Of a DNA stretch of 64,000 nt, positions 34,480 through 42,890 are shown in pieces; position 1 is the first letter of the stretch, and every line of letters begins with the position of its first letter. The position numbers were made by a program, and so were the translations under genes. The notes under the pieces were generated by a model. It worked only from the letters and a program-made list of their open reading frames with translations. It was not told where the DNA came from and did no database searches. Origin of the DNA: Marinimicrococcus sp033875255 (GTDB lineage Bacteria > Pseudomonadota > Alphaproteobacteria > Geminicoccales > Geminicoccaceae); assembly GCA_033875255.1 (NCBI GenBank), contig JAWZSN010000011.1, forward strand, positions 1 through 64,000, read 5' to 3'.

Positions 34480-35955
34480 ATGATCCGCACGGACGTCGCC
34501 CTCCTGGCCCTGCTGGCGTCGCAGGGCGCCGGCTGCGCGCTGCCGGCCGGTGAGCCGGCGGCGATCATGGTCGGGCCGGGAGAGGATCTCGCGGCCATCG
34601 TGGCCGGGGCGCCCGAGGCAAGCCGGTTCCTGCTCGAACCCGGCGTCTACCGCCAGCAGTCCATCCGGCCCAAGAACGGTCAGCAGTTCATCGGCCAGAA
34701 AGGCGTCGTCCTGAGCGGCGCCATGGAGCTCGGGACGTGGGCCAGGCAGCCACCCTTCTGGGTGGCGGAGGGCCTGCCGCGCCCATTGCCGTTCCACGGG
34801 GAATGCGCCACCGGCCGGGAGATCTGCAGCCGCCGCGAGGATCTTTTCGTCGGCGGCCGGCTCTACCGGCGGGTCGCCTCGAGAAGCGAGCTGGGCCCCG
34901 GCGCCTGGTACCGGGAGAAAGACCGGGCCTGGCTCGCCGACGACCCCGCCGGACAGCCGGTCGAGCTGGGTGTGACGCCGCGGGCCTTCGACGGAGAGGC
35001 CAAGGGCGTCGTGCTGCAGGATCTGATCGTCGAGAAATACGCCTCCGACGCCCAGGAAGGAGCCATTTTCGCCGACCGCGCACGCGACTGGCTGCTGGTC
35101 GACGTCACTGCTCGCTGGAACCACGGCGCCGGCCTGTCCTTCGGCACAGGCACCAGGGTGCAGGGCGGCTCGTTCAGCCACAACGGCCAGCTCGGTATCG
35201 CCGGCGCCGGCGAGAACGCAATCCTCGATGGTGTGCAGATCGCGTTCAACAACTACGCTGGCTACGATTCCCGCTGGGAAGCCGGCGGCACGAAATTCTG
35301 GGAAACGCGAGGGCTGATCGTCCGCAACGCCTGCGTCCACCACAACGAGGGTCCGGGTCTGTGGACGGACAACGACAATGTGGACGTGTTGCTGGAAGCC
35401 AATCTCGTGTTCTCGAACGCGGACGAGGGTATCAAGCACGAGATCTCCTACGATGCCGTCATCCGCGACAATATCGTCGCCGGCAACGGGAGCGGCGGGC
35501 TCGATGCGTGGTTGTGGGGATCGCAGATCCTCATCCAGAACAGCAGCAACGCCGAGGTCTATGGCAACCGCGTCGAGGTCGCGGCCGATTTCGGCAACGG
35601 AATCGGCGTGATCCACCAGGACCGCGGCGGCGGCGCGCTGGGACCGTGGGGTGCTGCCGGCAACGTCATTCGGGACAACACGATCATCCACCTGGGCAGC
35701 CACGGCCAGAACGGCGTGGTCTCGGACACTGGCGATCCCGGGTTTTGGGCCGGCAATGACAATGTCTTCGACGGCAACAGCTACATCGTGCCCGACGGCC
35801 GGCGCGCCTACTGGACCTGGCACGACCGCGACGGACGCTGGGCCGATCTCGGCCGGCTCGGTCTCGAGGCGAGCGGCAGGCTCGTCGTCGAGCGTGCCAC
35901 TCCCGCGCCCGTCTCCTGCGAGGCGCCGGGGCGGGGCGGAGAGCCCCTCCGATAG
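34480..35955 (+). CDS. Secreted right-handed beta-helix protein
   Basis: From ATG 34480, preceded by GGAGG with ideal spacing, the product is 491 residues with a signal peptide (MIRTDVALLALLASQGAGC). Residues ~180-420 hold repeating short strands of the parallel beta-helix type: VVLQDLIVEKYASD, WLLVDVTARWNHGAG, VRNACVHHNEGPGLWTDND, VLLEANLVFSNADEG, VIRDNIVAGNGSGG and AEVYGNRVEVAA. This fold serves polysaccharide lyases, alginate C5-epimerases and hydrolases. In an exopolysaccharide locus it most likely cuts or modifies the polymer in the periplasm, as AlgG/AlgL-type proteins do. I see no residues that fix the reaction. Confidence 0.85.
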   Translation: MIRTDVALLALLASQGAGCALPAGEPAAIMVGPGEDLAAIVAGAPEASRFLLEPGVYRQQSIRPKNGQQFIGQKGVVLSGAMELGTWARQPPFWVAEGLPRPLPFHGECATGREICSRREDLFVGGRLYRRVASRSELGPGAWYREKDRAWLADDPAGQPVELGVTPRAFDGEAKGVVLQDLIVEKYASDAQEGAIFADRARDWLLVDVTARWNHGAGLSFGTGTRVQGGSFSHNGQLGIAGAGENAILDGVQIAFNNYAGYDSRWEAGGTKFWETRGLIVRNACVHHNEGPGLWTDNDNVDVLLEANLVFSNADEGIKHEISYDAVIRDNIVAGNGSGGLDAWLWGSQILIQNSSNAEVYGNRVEVAADFGNGIGVIHQDRGGGALGPWGAAGNVIRDNTIIHLGSHGQNGVVSDTGDPGFWAGNDNVFDGNSYIVPDGRRAYWTWHDRDGRWADLGRLGLEASGRLVVERATPAPVSCEAPGRGGEPLR

Positions 35956-36086
35956 TATTAGCTGCCATCAGGATGCGCTGCCGGCGCGCCCGTTTGGCGG
36001 GATTGAGCACGGTGCAGGAGATCGGCGAAGCTGGCCCTTCGCGGCCACCGCGCATGACGGACCGCGCGGCGGCCGGGAGCGTCGAT

Positions 36087-36122
36087 CATGACGGCGCCGA
36101 CCGATTTTTTAACGCCGTCATG
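36087..36122. promoter_or_regulatory. 10-bp inverted repeat CATGACGGCG / CGCCGTCATG
   Basis: Perfect 10-bp arms at 36087-36096 and 36113-36122 enclose a 16-base loop containing a run of T, ~115 bp upstream of the wecG-like start. A third CATGACGG lies at 36053-36060. It could be an operator dyad for the following gene or a hairpin ending the previous one; no T-run follows the hairpin, which favours an operator. Confidence 0.35.
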
Positions 36123-36237
36123 GCGATAGGGGTACACCTGCCCGATACCGGCCAGGCAGAGCAGCGGCTGGGCTCTCGTGCCGGGAGCGGCGCCGACGAG
36201 GGCCTGCGCCGCACCATTGCGCGGTGGAGTTCCCGAC

Positions 36238-37053
36238 ATGACCGACGCCGGATCCGCCTGCCCCGAATCCGCGGCCCTGCCCGCAAAGCTGGACATCGCC
36301 GGCGTGCCGATCTCGCTGACCAGCTATGACGAGCTTCTCGAGACCCTGGACCGCCGGAGCCCGGATCGCGCCTTCGTGGTGGCGGTGTGCACCGTGCACT
36401 CGATCATGTCGGCGCGGAGGGATCCGGCGCTGCACGCGGCTATCGCCCGCGCCGACGTCGCGACCACCGACGGCGTGCCGCTCGTCTGGATGGCGCGCTT
36501 GCTCCGCCGCCCGGGCCAGACCCGTGTCTACGGCCCCGAGCTGATGTTCCGGGCGCTGCAGCAGGGGGTTGCCCGTGGCTGGCGCCATTATCTCTATGGC
36601 ACGACGCCGCAGACGCTCGAGCGCCTGCGCGCCGCCATCGAGCGCTTCGCCCCGGGCGCTCTCGTGGTCGGGCATATGGCGCCGCCGTTCCGCGAGCTCA
36701 CCCCGGCGGAGATGGACGCGACCATCGCCGAGCTGCGCTCCAGCGCTGCCGACATGATCTGGGTCGGGCTCGGCATGCCGCGCCAGGAGAAGTGGATGCA
36801 TCGGGTTGCCCCTTTTCTGCCCGGCAAGGCGCTCCTTGGCGTGGGCGCGGCGTTCGATTTTCTTTCGGGCACCGTGCCCCAGGCACCGCCGGCGCTGCAG
36901 CGTGCCGGCCTGGAGTGGGCGTTCCGGCTCTGGCACGAGCCGCGCCGCCTGTGGCGCCGCTACGCGCTCAACAACCCGCTTTTCGTGGTGCTGGCGGCCG
37001 GCCAGCTGATCCGCTGCCGGCTGGCGGTCCTCCTTCCCCGCCGCGGCCGGTAG
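36238..37053 (+). CDS. WecG/TagA/CpsF-family glycosyltransferase (GT26)
   Basis: The 271-residue product shows the family order: IAGVPISLTSYDELLETLD, VVAVCTVHSIMSARRDPALH, ATTDGVPLVWMARLL, RVYGPELMFRALQQG, then HYLYGTTPQTLERL, MIWVGLGMPRQEKWMHR and GVGAAFDFLSGTVPQAPP with the final ...AGLEWAFRLWHEP. These enzymes add the second sugar (for example N-acetylmannosaminuronic acid or ManNAc) to the lipid-linked intermediate. ATG 36238 has GGAG 8-9 bases upstream. It would act just after the phosphotransferase at 22092-23594. It converges on the Wzc-like gene with a 19-bp gap. Confidence 0.93.
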   Translation: MTDAGSACPESAALPAKLDIAGVPISLTSYDELLETLDRRSPDRAFVVAVCTVHSIMSARRDPALHAAIARADVATTDGVPLVWMARLLRRPGQTRVYGPELMFRALQQGVARGWRHYLYGTTPQTLERLRAAIERFAPGALVVGHMAPPFRELTPAEMDATIAELRSSAADMIWVGLGMPRQEKWMHRVAPFLPGKALLGVGAAFDFLSGTVPQAPPALQRAGLEWAFRLWHEPRRLWRRYALNNPLFVVLAAGQLIRCRLAVLLPRRGR

Positions 37054-37072
37054 AGCGGCCCGGCGCTGCCGC

Positions 37073-39364
37073 TCAGGCGGGAACGTCCTCGGTGACACTG
37101 GCTCCGTTGAAGACGATCCCGGCTAGGATGGCGCCGGAGAGCTCGAGCTGCCTGGCAGCGGAGGAGACAGAGCGCCGGGTCGCCCGCTCGCGGCGGGTCA
37201 CGAGCACCGTCTTCTCGGCAAGGCCGGCCAGGACGAGACTGTTGGAGACCTCCTGCACGGGCGCCGAGTCCAGAATGATGACATCGAAGACCTTCTGCAG
37301 CCGCTCCAAGAGCACTTCCATATGGCGTGCGTTCAGGAAATCGGCGGCGCCCGCCTCCGACTGCCCGGTCGGCAGGATGAAGAACGGGTAGCCGGATGCG
37401 GTCGTGATGGTCTCCGCCAGCGAGGCGCTGCCCTTGAGAATGTCGATCAGCCCCCGCTCGTTGCGCACGCCCATCATGCGATGCACCTGCGGTCGCCGGA
37501 AATTGCAGTCCACAAGGAGCACCTTCTCGCCCGAGAGGACGCTGGCGATGGCCAGGCACACCGCCACCGTCGTCTTGCCCTCCTCGGGTGAGGCCGAGGT
37601 CACCAGAACGGTGCGCGGCATCTGGCGGCTGTTGGTGAGGGAGAGCAGGGCATGGAGGCGCTGCAGGGCGCGGCCGAACACCGAGAGCGGGTTTCGCTGC
37701 ATGTATTGCACGGGCGTCGATCGCATACGGCAAAAGCGCGGGAGCTCGGGAATCGCTCCGATCACCGGCAGACCGATCTGGCGCTCCACGTTCTCCAGCG
37801 TGTCGAGGCTCTGGCGCAGCCGTTCGGTCGCGACGAGGAACAGCACGGCCAGCGAGGCCGATCCTACAAGGGACAGCACCATCAGCTTCGGCGCGTTGGG
37901 GAACGATGGCGCGAGCGGCACCTGGGCCGAGGAGATGATGCGCACGTCCGCCTGCTGGTTGTCGCGCAGGGCGACGACCTCGGTGTAACGTTCGAGCAGA
38001 TTGCGGTAGAGCCCCTGGTTCGCCTCCAGCCTCTGCGCCGTCTGTCCGATCGCCGCATCTGCCGTGCGCAGCTCGAACATCTCCCGCGTCGCCTCCTCGA
38101 GCTTGTCGCGCAGTGCTGCCTCCTGCTTCTCCGCGACGTCCATCTCGTTGTGCATGCCGGTCAGGATGTTGCCGATCTCGCGCTTCAGCCGCTGCCCGAT
38201 CCCGGCGAGCTCCGCGCGGACATCGAGCACCTGCGGATGCCGGTCCCCGTAGCTCGTCTGAAGCTGCGCCAGCCGCGTCAGCAGCTCCGTCTGCCGGGCG
38301 CGCAAGGCCTGGACGTTCGGCGAGGCGATGATGCCTGGCAGGGCGTCGACATTGCCGCGGCCCTGGAGAATGGTACGGACCTGCTCGTAGCGACCGCGGG
38401 CCTCCGCTGCGGCGGTCTGCGCCTGGACGAGGCTGGCATTGCGCTGGGCCAGGCCCTGCAGGGCGATGTCTATCCCGTCGCTGCCGGTCAGGGCACGCTG
38501 CTGCTGCACATCGCGCTCGAGCAGCCGGACGGTCTCGCCGAGCTCGGCGAGCCGCGCCTCGAGCCATGCGGCGGCCCGTCTTGCTCCCTCGGTCTTGGTC
38601 TCGAGCTGGCTCTCTATGTACGAGTCGACGAGCTTGTTGGCGATCAGTGCTGCCTTGGCCGGGGTGGTCGAGGTGAAGCCGATGCGGATGAGGCGCGAGC
38701 CTTCCTCCGACTCGACGGTCAGGCTCTTGAGGAAGCGGTCGAGCACGATTGCCGCCTCTCGGGCCTCTTCCGCGCCATCCGGTGCCGGCACATGCCCTCC
38801 CGGTCTGTCCGGCGTCGCACCCATGCCGCTGGACGCGCTGCTCCGTGCGCCCGCGAGCAGGTCTCGAACCTCGCTCACGGCCTCCTCGGCTAGCGACGCG
38901 AAGGCGCGGAGATGGCCGGTCGACGACCTGCTGCCGGCAGGATCGCCATCGATGGATTCCTCGGGCGCGAAGTCCGGGTCACGGTCGAGCCCCAGCTCGC
39001 GGATGACCCTGGTGGCCAGGCTGCGCGAGCGCAGGACCGCGACCTCGGTGTTGACCTTCGCCTTGTCGCTGATGACCTCTTGAACCGCCTCGTCGACCCG
39101 GACGATGCTGGAGGGGCGCGTCTCGACGACGATCAGCGCGTCGGCGCTGTAATAGGGCGTGGCGCGCGCGATCCACAGCGCCGTGCCGCTCATGATCGTC
39201 GCCATGATCAGCGCCATGGTCCACTTTCGCCGGGCGATGGTGCGAAGAACGCTGCGAAAGTCGATCTCGCCGCTGTCCGCCATCGTCGGCAGGATCCGGC
39301 CGACCTCGCGAGGGACGAGCTCGGCAGATTGCCAGTCGCTCTTGACGATGTCGCCTCTGGCCAT
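37073..39364 (-). CDS. Wzc/GumC-like chain-length determinant with P-loop ATPase domain
   Basis: The 763-residue inner-membrane protein has an N-terminal Wzz domain with a first membrane helix (WTMALIMATIMSGTALWIA), long periplasmic coiled coils (~250-470), a second helix (LMVLSLVGSASLAVLFLVA) and a cytoplasmic CpsD/CapB-type domain. The Walker A motif is SASPEEGKTTVA, the A-prime region VLLVDCNFRRP and Walker B VIILDSAP. In true tyrosine autokinases a C-terminal tyrosine cluster follows; here the end (GIVFNGASVTEDVPA) has none. It should control polymer length and export. ATG 39364 is the start; ATG 39391 is possible. No Wza or cognate phosphatase is in the window. Confidence 0.93.
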   Translation of the reverse strand: MARGDIVKSDWQSAELVPREVGRILPTMADSGEIDFRSVLRTIARRKWTMALIMATIMSGTALWIARATPYYSADALIVVETRPSSIVRVDEAVQEVISDKAKVNTEVAVLRSRSLATRVIRELGLDRDPDFAPEESIDGDPAGSRSSTGHLRAFASLAEEAVSEVRDLLAGARSSASSGMGATPDRPGGHVPAPDGAEEAREAAIVLDRFLKSLTVESEEGSRLIRIGFTSTTPAKAALIANKLVDSYIESQLETKTEGARRAAAWLEARLAELGETVRLLERDVQQQRALTGSDGIDIALQGLAQRNASLVQAQTAAAEARGRYEQVRTILQGRGNVDALPGIIASPNVQALRARQTELLTRLAQLQTSYGDRHPQVLDVRAELAGIGQRLKREIGNILTGMHNEMDVAEKQEAALRDKLEEATREMFELRTADAAIGQTAQRLEANQGLYRNLLERYTEVVALRDNQQADVRIISSAQVPLAPSFPNAPKLMVLSLVGSASLAVLFLVATERLRQSLDTLENVERQIGLPVIGAIPELPRFCRMRSTPVQYMQRNPLSVFGRALQRLHALLSLTNSRQMPRTVLVTSASPEEGKTTVAVCLAIASVLSGEKVLLVDCNFRRPQVHRMMGVRNERGLIDILKGSASLAETITTASGYPFFILPTGQSEAGAADFLNARHMEVLLERLQKVFDVIILDSAPVQEVSNSLVLAGLAEKTVLVTRRERATRRSVSSAARQLELSGAILAGIVFNGASVTEDVPA

Positions 39365-39436
39365 GTCGTACCCCCGCCCGCCTCGCGGCATGCTGCCGTC
39401 AGCAGCACGAGGCCCGCCGATCAGAAAAGACGACGT

Positions 39437-40132
39437 CTATGCGGTCAGCCTGCGCTCGCCGGCGCCATGCTCGTTGCCGAACGGACGGCCGTCGATCCCG
39501 TTATTGTGGGCCCACAACGCCGCCTGCGTGCGGTTGGAGGCCGATATCTTCTTCATCAGGCTCTTCAGATGCACCTTCACGGTGCCTTCGGAGATGTCGA
39601 GCGCCCGGGCGATATGCTTGTTGCTGTAGGCGTTCAGCAGGCACTGCAGGATCTGCTCCTCGCGCTCGGTGAGATGCCGGCGGGAGCGCAGGAGGGCGCG
39701 GTGGTCGACGTGGCGCGAGTCGTTGGCCAGCACGCCCGCGAGCGTGCTCGGCAGCACCTTCTCGCCGAGCCGCACCAGGAGAAGGGAGAGCGACAGGGCC
39801 TCCCCGGTCAGCTGGTTGACGAGGTAGCCGTCCGCTCCTGCATTCAGCAGCCGGGCCATCTCGGCCAGACAGAATTCGTTGGCGAGCACGACGATACGCA
39901 GCCCTTCATAGGCGGCATGAAGATCCCGCAGCCCGTCCAGGGACTGCTCGACGCAGCCATTGAGCTCGGCAAGAACGAGATGAGGCGTCGGCCCCTCCTC
40001 GAAGAACGCCTCCACGGCGCCAAGATCGCGAGCCTCGCCCACCACCGCGAAGCGCGACTGGTCGAGCAGGTGTCGCAGGCCCTCGCGAAAAAGGGCGTTG
40101 GTCCCGACGAGGACCACATTGATGGTATCCAC
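39437..40132 (-). CDS. LuxR/NarL-type regulator with pseudo-receiver domain
   Basis: The 231-residue product is taken from a GTG at 40132 with GGGAGA about 6 bases upstream; longer in-frame extensions look non-coding. The receiver-like N-terminus reads INVVLVGTNALFREGLRHLL: the acidic pair is replaced by GT, the phosphoacceptor position lies in LVLAELNG (no Asp) and the conserved Lys region reads GYLVNQ. The C-terminal DNA-binding domain is intact: LTEREEQILQCLLNAYSNKH, ALDISEGTVKVHLKSLMKK. It is therefore probably a phosphorylation-independent regulator. It lies just upstream of the Wzc-like gene and resembles the regulator at 20717-21553, suggesting both control the polysaccharide locus. 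Confidence 0.88.
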   Translation of the reverse strand: MDTINVVLVGTNALFREGLRHLLDQSRFAVVGEARDLGAVEAFFEEGPTPHLVLAELNGCVEQSLDGLRDLHAAYEGLRIVVLANEFCLAEMARLLNAGADGYLVNQLTGEALSLSLLLVRLGEKVLPSTLAGVLANDSRHVDHRALLRSRRHLTEREEQILQCLLNAYSNKHIARALDISEGTVKVHLKSLMKKISASNRTQAALWAHNNGIDGRPFGNEHGAGERRLTA

Positions 40133-40752
40133 AACGTCTCTCCCGGCCCGACACAGCGCTGGCGCCGGCTGCAAGCACATCCTCGCCCGGGCCCCCGGAC
40201 GCCAGGGAGCCATGTCTGCCTCGCATAGCGCGGCCGGTGGGTGCCGGCCCGGCTGTCCCGGCCGCCGACCACCTCCTTCGCGCCGCCACGCGACGCATTC
40301 TTCCAGCCGGCTGCCCGATCGGAATACTCCCGAAATGGTGTTAGTCCGGCGCAAAGTAATGAAGCCCTCACCCGCTCGCCTGCCGAAGGGAGCGGCGGAT
40401 GGCCTCCAAGCCGGGCCTGCAATCCGACCGGGACACGGCGTGGAGCAACATTCTCGGCGTGATCCTCGTCTCGACCGGACCGCCCATCATGGGAGCCCGC
40501 ACGCAGCCGGGCTAGGCGCGCCTACCGCTTCCGTGGCCGGAGAGGCCATCCGGGACGCGGGCACAGCGCCTGAAAGTGTCCTGCGGGGCGCCGTGGCGGC
40601 CTCCCCTCACCCGAACGGCGCCGGTGGCACCAGGGGCATCTAGGCCGAATTGCTCACTGATCTCGCGGCGCGCTTCGTTGCTAGGCTTGGGGACGGAGGC
40701 GTGTCGTCGGCCACCGGCCGGGCGCCATGCGAGCCTGGAGTATCCGACCGTC
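40133..40752. other. Intergenic region upstream of UDP-glucuronate decarboxylase
   Basis: About 620 bp without a supported gene, between the divergently read LuxR regulator and the decarboxylase. A slightly AT-richer patch near 40315-40370 may hold promoter elements. Open frames through it have codon use unlike the neighbouring genes. I see no clear hairpin or repeat. Confidence 0.5.
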
Positions 40753-41742
40753 ATGAGCACCGGCCTGCCGATCGCCTGCAGCGAGCGCGTCCTGGTCACG
40801 GGCGGCGCCGGGTTCCTCGGGTCGCATCTCTGCGAGCGGCTGATCGCGGATGGCCACGAGGTTCTCTGCGTCGACAATTTCTACACGAGCCGACGCGACA
40901 ACATAAGCAGTCTGCTAACGAACCCCCGCTTCGATTTCATGCGGCACGACATTACCTTTCCGCTCTATGTGGAGGTCAGCCGCATCTACAATCTCGCGTG
41001 CCCGGCCTCGCCCGTCCACTATCAGCGCGATCCGGTCCAGACCACCAAGACGAGCGTGCTGGGCGCCATCAACATGCTCGGCCTGGCAAAGCGCACCGAC
41101 GCCACGATCCTGCAGGCCTCCACCAGCGAGGTGTATGGCGATCCGACGGAGCATCCGCAGCGCGAGGCCTATCGGGGCAACGTGAATTTTCTCGGGCCTC
41201 GCGCGTGCTATGACGAAGGCAAGCGCTGTGCGGAGACCCTGTTCTTCGACTATCGCCGAAAGCGCGGCCTGCGAATCAAGATCGCCCGCATCTTCAACAC
41301 CTACGGACCACGCATGCATCCGCAGGACGGGCGCGTGGTCTCGAGCTTCATCGTCCAGGCGCTGGCCGGCGAGCCCATCACCGTATCCGGCGACGGAAGC
41401 CAGACCCGGTCCTTCTGCTATGTCGACGACCTGATCACCGGCCTGGTCCGGCTGATGCACAGCCCCGCGGAGGTCACGGGGCCGATCAATCTCGGCAACA
41501 CGGAGGAAGTCTCGATCCTGGAGCTGGCCGAGATGATCATCCGCCTGACCGGCTCGCGCTCCCGGATCGTCTTTCAGCCGCTGCCTGCCGACGATCCCCT
41601 GCAGCGCCGCCCCGATCTCTCGCAGGCCCGCGCGCATCTCGACTACGAGCCGAGCGTGCCGCTCGCCGAAGGCCTGCGACGCACCATCGCGGACTTCAGC
41701 AAACGCCTTGGCCGAAGCGCTTGCCTGCCGGCTGCCGAATAG
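40753..41742 (+). CDS. UDP-glucuronate decarboxylase (UDP-xylose synthase)
   Basis: The 329-residue extended SDR starts with VLVTGGAGFLGSHLCERLI. It has the UXS-typical RHDITFPLYVEVSRIYNLAC, PASPVHYQRDPVQTTKTSV, ASTSEVYGDPTEHPQ and the catalytic YDEGKRCAETLFF, then RIFNTYGPRMHPQDGRVVS and GDGSQTRSFCYVDDL. It converts UDP-glucuronate to UDP-xylose, a likely precursor for the polymer made by this locus. ATG 40753 has CTGGAG upstream at long spacing. It is the last recognisable polysaccharide gene before the tRNA. Confidence 0.95.
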   Translation: MSTGLPIACSERVLVTGGAGFLGSHLCERLIADGHEVLCVDNFYTSRRDNISSLLTNPRFDFMRHDITFPLYVEVSRIYNLACPASPVHYQRDPVQTTKTSVLGAINMLGLAKRTDATILQASTSEVYGDPTEHPQREAYRGNVNFLGPRACYDEGKRCAETLFFDYRRKRGLRIKIARIFNTYGPRMHPQDGRVVSSFIVQALAGEPITVSGDGSQTRSFCYVDDLITGLVRLMHSPAEVTGPINLGNTEEVSILELAEMIIRLTGSRSRIVFQPLPADDPLQRRPDLSQARAHLDYEPSVPLAEGLRRTIADFSKRLGRSACLPAAE

Positions 41743-41847
41743 CCCAAGCGGGCATGACGGCACGGACACCCAGCCAGCCCGACAATCTCGGCCAGCCTGC
41801 CGCCACAGACCGGCACTTCGGCCAGCTTGTCGATAGGGATAAGGAAA

Positions 41848-41924
41848 TGGTCGGGGCGGCGTGATTCGAACACGCGACATCCAGCTCCCAAAGCTGGCGC
41901 TCTACCAGGCTGAGCTACGCCCCG
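41848..41924 (-). tRNA. tRNA-Pro (anticodon TGG)
   Basis: The 77-base minus-strand gene folds as a full cloverleaf: acceptor CGGGGCG paired with CGCCCCG, D-arm GCTCAGCCTGGTAGAGC, anticodon arm CCAGC-TTTGGGA-GCTGG, T-arm GCGTGTTCGAATCACGC, discriminator A and an encoded CCA (41848-41850). The 5-prime C:G pair and anticodon TGG identify proline. Confidence 0.98.
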
Positions 41925-41971
41925 GTCGACAGCTATGTAGGGCAAGCGTCAGGGGCGCGCAATCGGGGCTC

Positions 41972-42001
41972 TTGACGGGTTGCGGTCGAGCGGCTGGTTA
42001 T
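41972..42001 (+). promoter_or_regulatory. Candidate promoter of the HODM gene
   Basis: TTGACG (41972-41977) and GGTTAT (41996-42001) are spaced by 18 bp immediately upstream of the ATG at 42009, matching a housekeeping -35 well and the -10 weakly. If real, the transcript would start at or near the start codon. Confidence 0.35.
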
Positions 42002-42008
42002 CGTCGGC

Positions 42009-42890
42009 ATGAGCATGCCGATGAGCTTTCTGGATGGCCCGTGGCGGATGGCGATGGGGCTGCGCCGGCTGGATCCGGCCGAGTGGCTGGTGGCCGACGG
42101 GCAGGAGGCGGCGGAGCTGGCGGAGAAGCGCCGGCTTTATGCCGAGCGGCCGGACGAGGTGCTGGCGCTGCTACCGGAGGGACAGGACGGGGCGGCCGAG
42201 CTGCTGCGGCTGCTGGCGGCGCATCTGGCGGAACGGCGCAGCGCCGGCTTCGCCCTCGAGGACGAGGTCCTCGTGGTGCGGGCGAGCGGCGAGCGTGTGC
42301 CGCTCGACGCGCCCGATCCGCTGGCGCGCGCCGGTCTTCTCGTGCAGGAGGATCTCTGCTTGATGGCGCGGCAGCGGGGCGGCGGCTATGCGCTGGTCGG
42401 CGCGTCCTTGTGCTTTCCCATGCGCTGGCGGCTGGCCGACAAGGTCGGGCGGGCCATGGCCGGCATCCACGAGCCGGTGCCGGGCTTCGCCGAGCGGCTG
42501 GGCGGGCCGGCCGACCGCTTCTTCGCGGCGCTCGAGCCGGACCGCCCGGTGTGGCGGGCGAACTGGTCGCTCACCGACGATCCGCGCCTGTTCCAGCCCG
42601 ACACCCGCACCCGGCCGATGGCTCTCGGGGAAGCCGATGCCGGGCAGGACCTGTGGCTGCGGGTCGAGCGGCAGACGCTGCGCCGTCTACCGCAGAGCGG
42701 TCAGGTAGTCTTCACGATCCGGACGTTCCGCCAGCGCCTCGAGGAGGCTGCGGGCGAGCCGCAGGTGGCCGCTGCCCTGGCCGCCCGCATCCGCGAGATG
42801 CCCGAGCCCATGCTGCGCTACAAGAACCTCCTGGGCGTGCGCGAGACGCTGCTGCGCTGGCTCGACCGGCGTGCCGTGGCCTCCGCCTGA
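42009..42890 (+). CDS. Heme-dependent oxidative N-demethylase family protein (DUF3445)
   Basis: The 293-residue product matches the DUF3445/HODM alpha family: VGASLCFPMRWRLADKVGR, AGIHEPVPGFAERLG, RFFAALEPDRPVWRANWSL and LRVERQTLRRLPQSGQVVF, with TIRTF closer to the end. In Pseudomonas the related enzyme uses a heme with PAS-like fold, together with other subunits, to oxidise dimethylamine. No partner subunits are present here, so the substrate and electron donor are open. The start ATG 42009 is followed in frame by further Met codons, and no strong ribosome site is evident. Its 3-prime 204 bp overlap the GNAT gene read from the other strand. Confidence 0.88.
   Translation: MSMPMSFLDGPWRMAMGLRRLDPAEWLVADGQEAAELAEKRRLYAERPDEVLALLPEGQDGAAELLRLLAAHLAERRSAGFALEDEVLVVRASGERVPLDAPDPLARAGLLVQEDLCLMARQRGGGYALVGASLCFPMRWRLADKVGRAMAGIHEPVPGFAERLGGPADRFFAALEPDRPVWRANWSLTDDPRLFQPDTRTRPMALGEADAGQDLWLRVERQTLRRLPQSGQVVFTIRTFRQRLEEAAGEPQVAAALAARIREMPEPMLRYKNLLGVRETLLRWLDRRAVASA

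Noticed and set aside
41848..41870. Possible att site: repeat of the tRNA-Pro 3-prime end inside the window.
   Set aside because: I searched for the TCGGGGCGGCG core elsewhere in the window by eye and found no second copy; no integrase gene is present.
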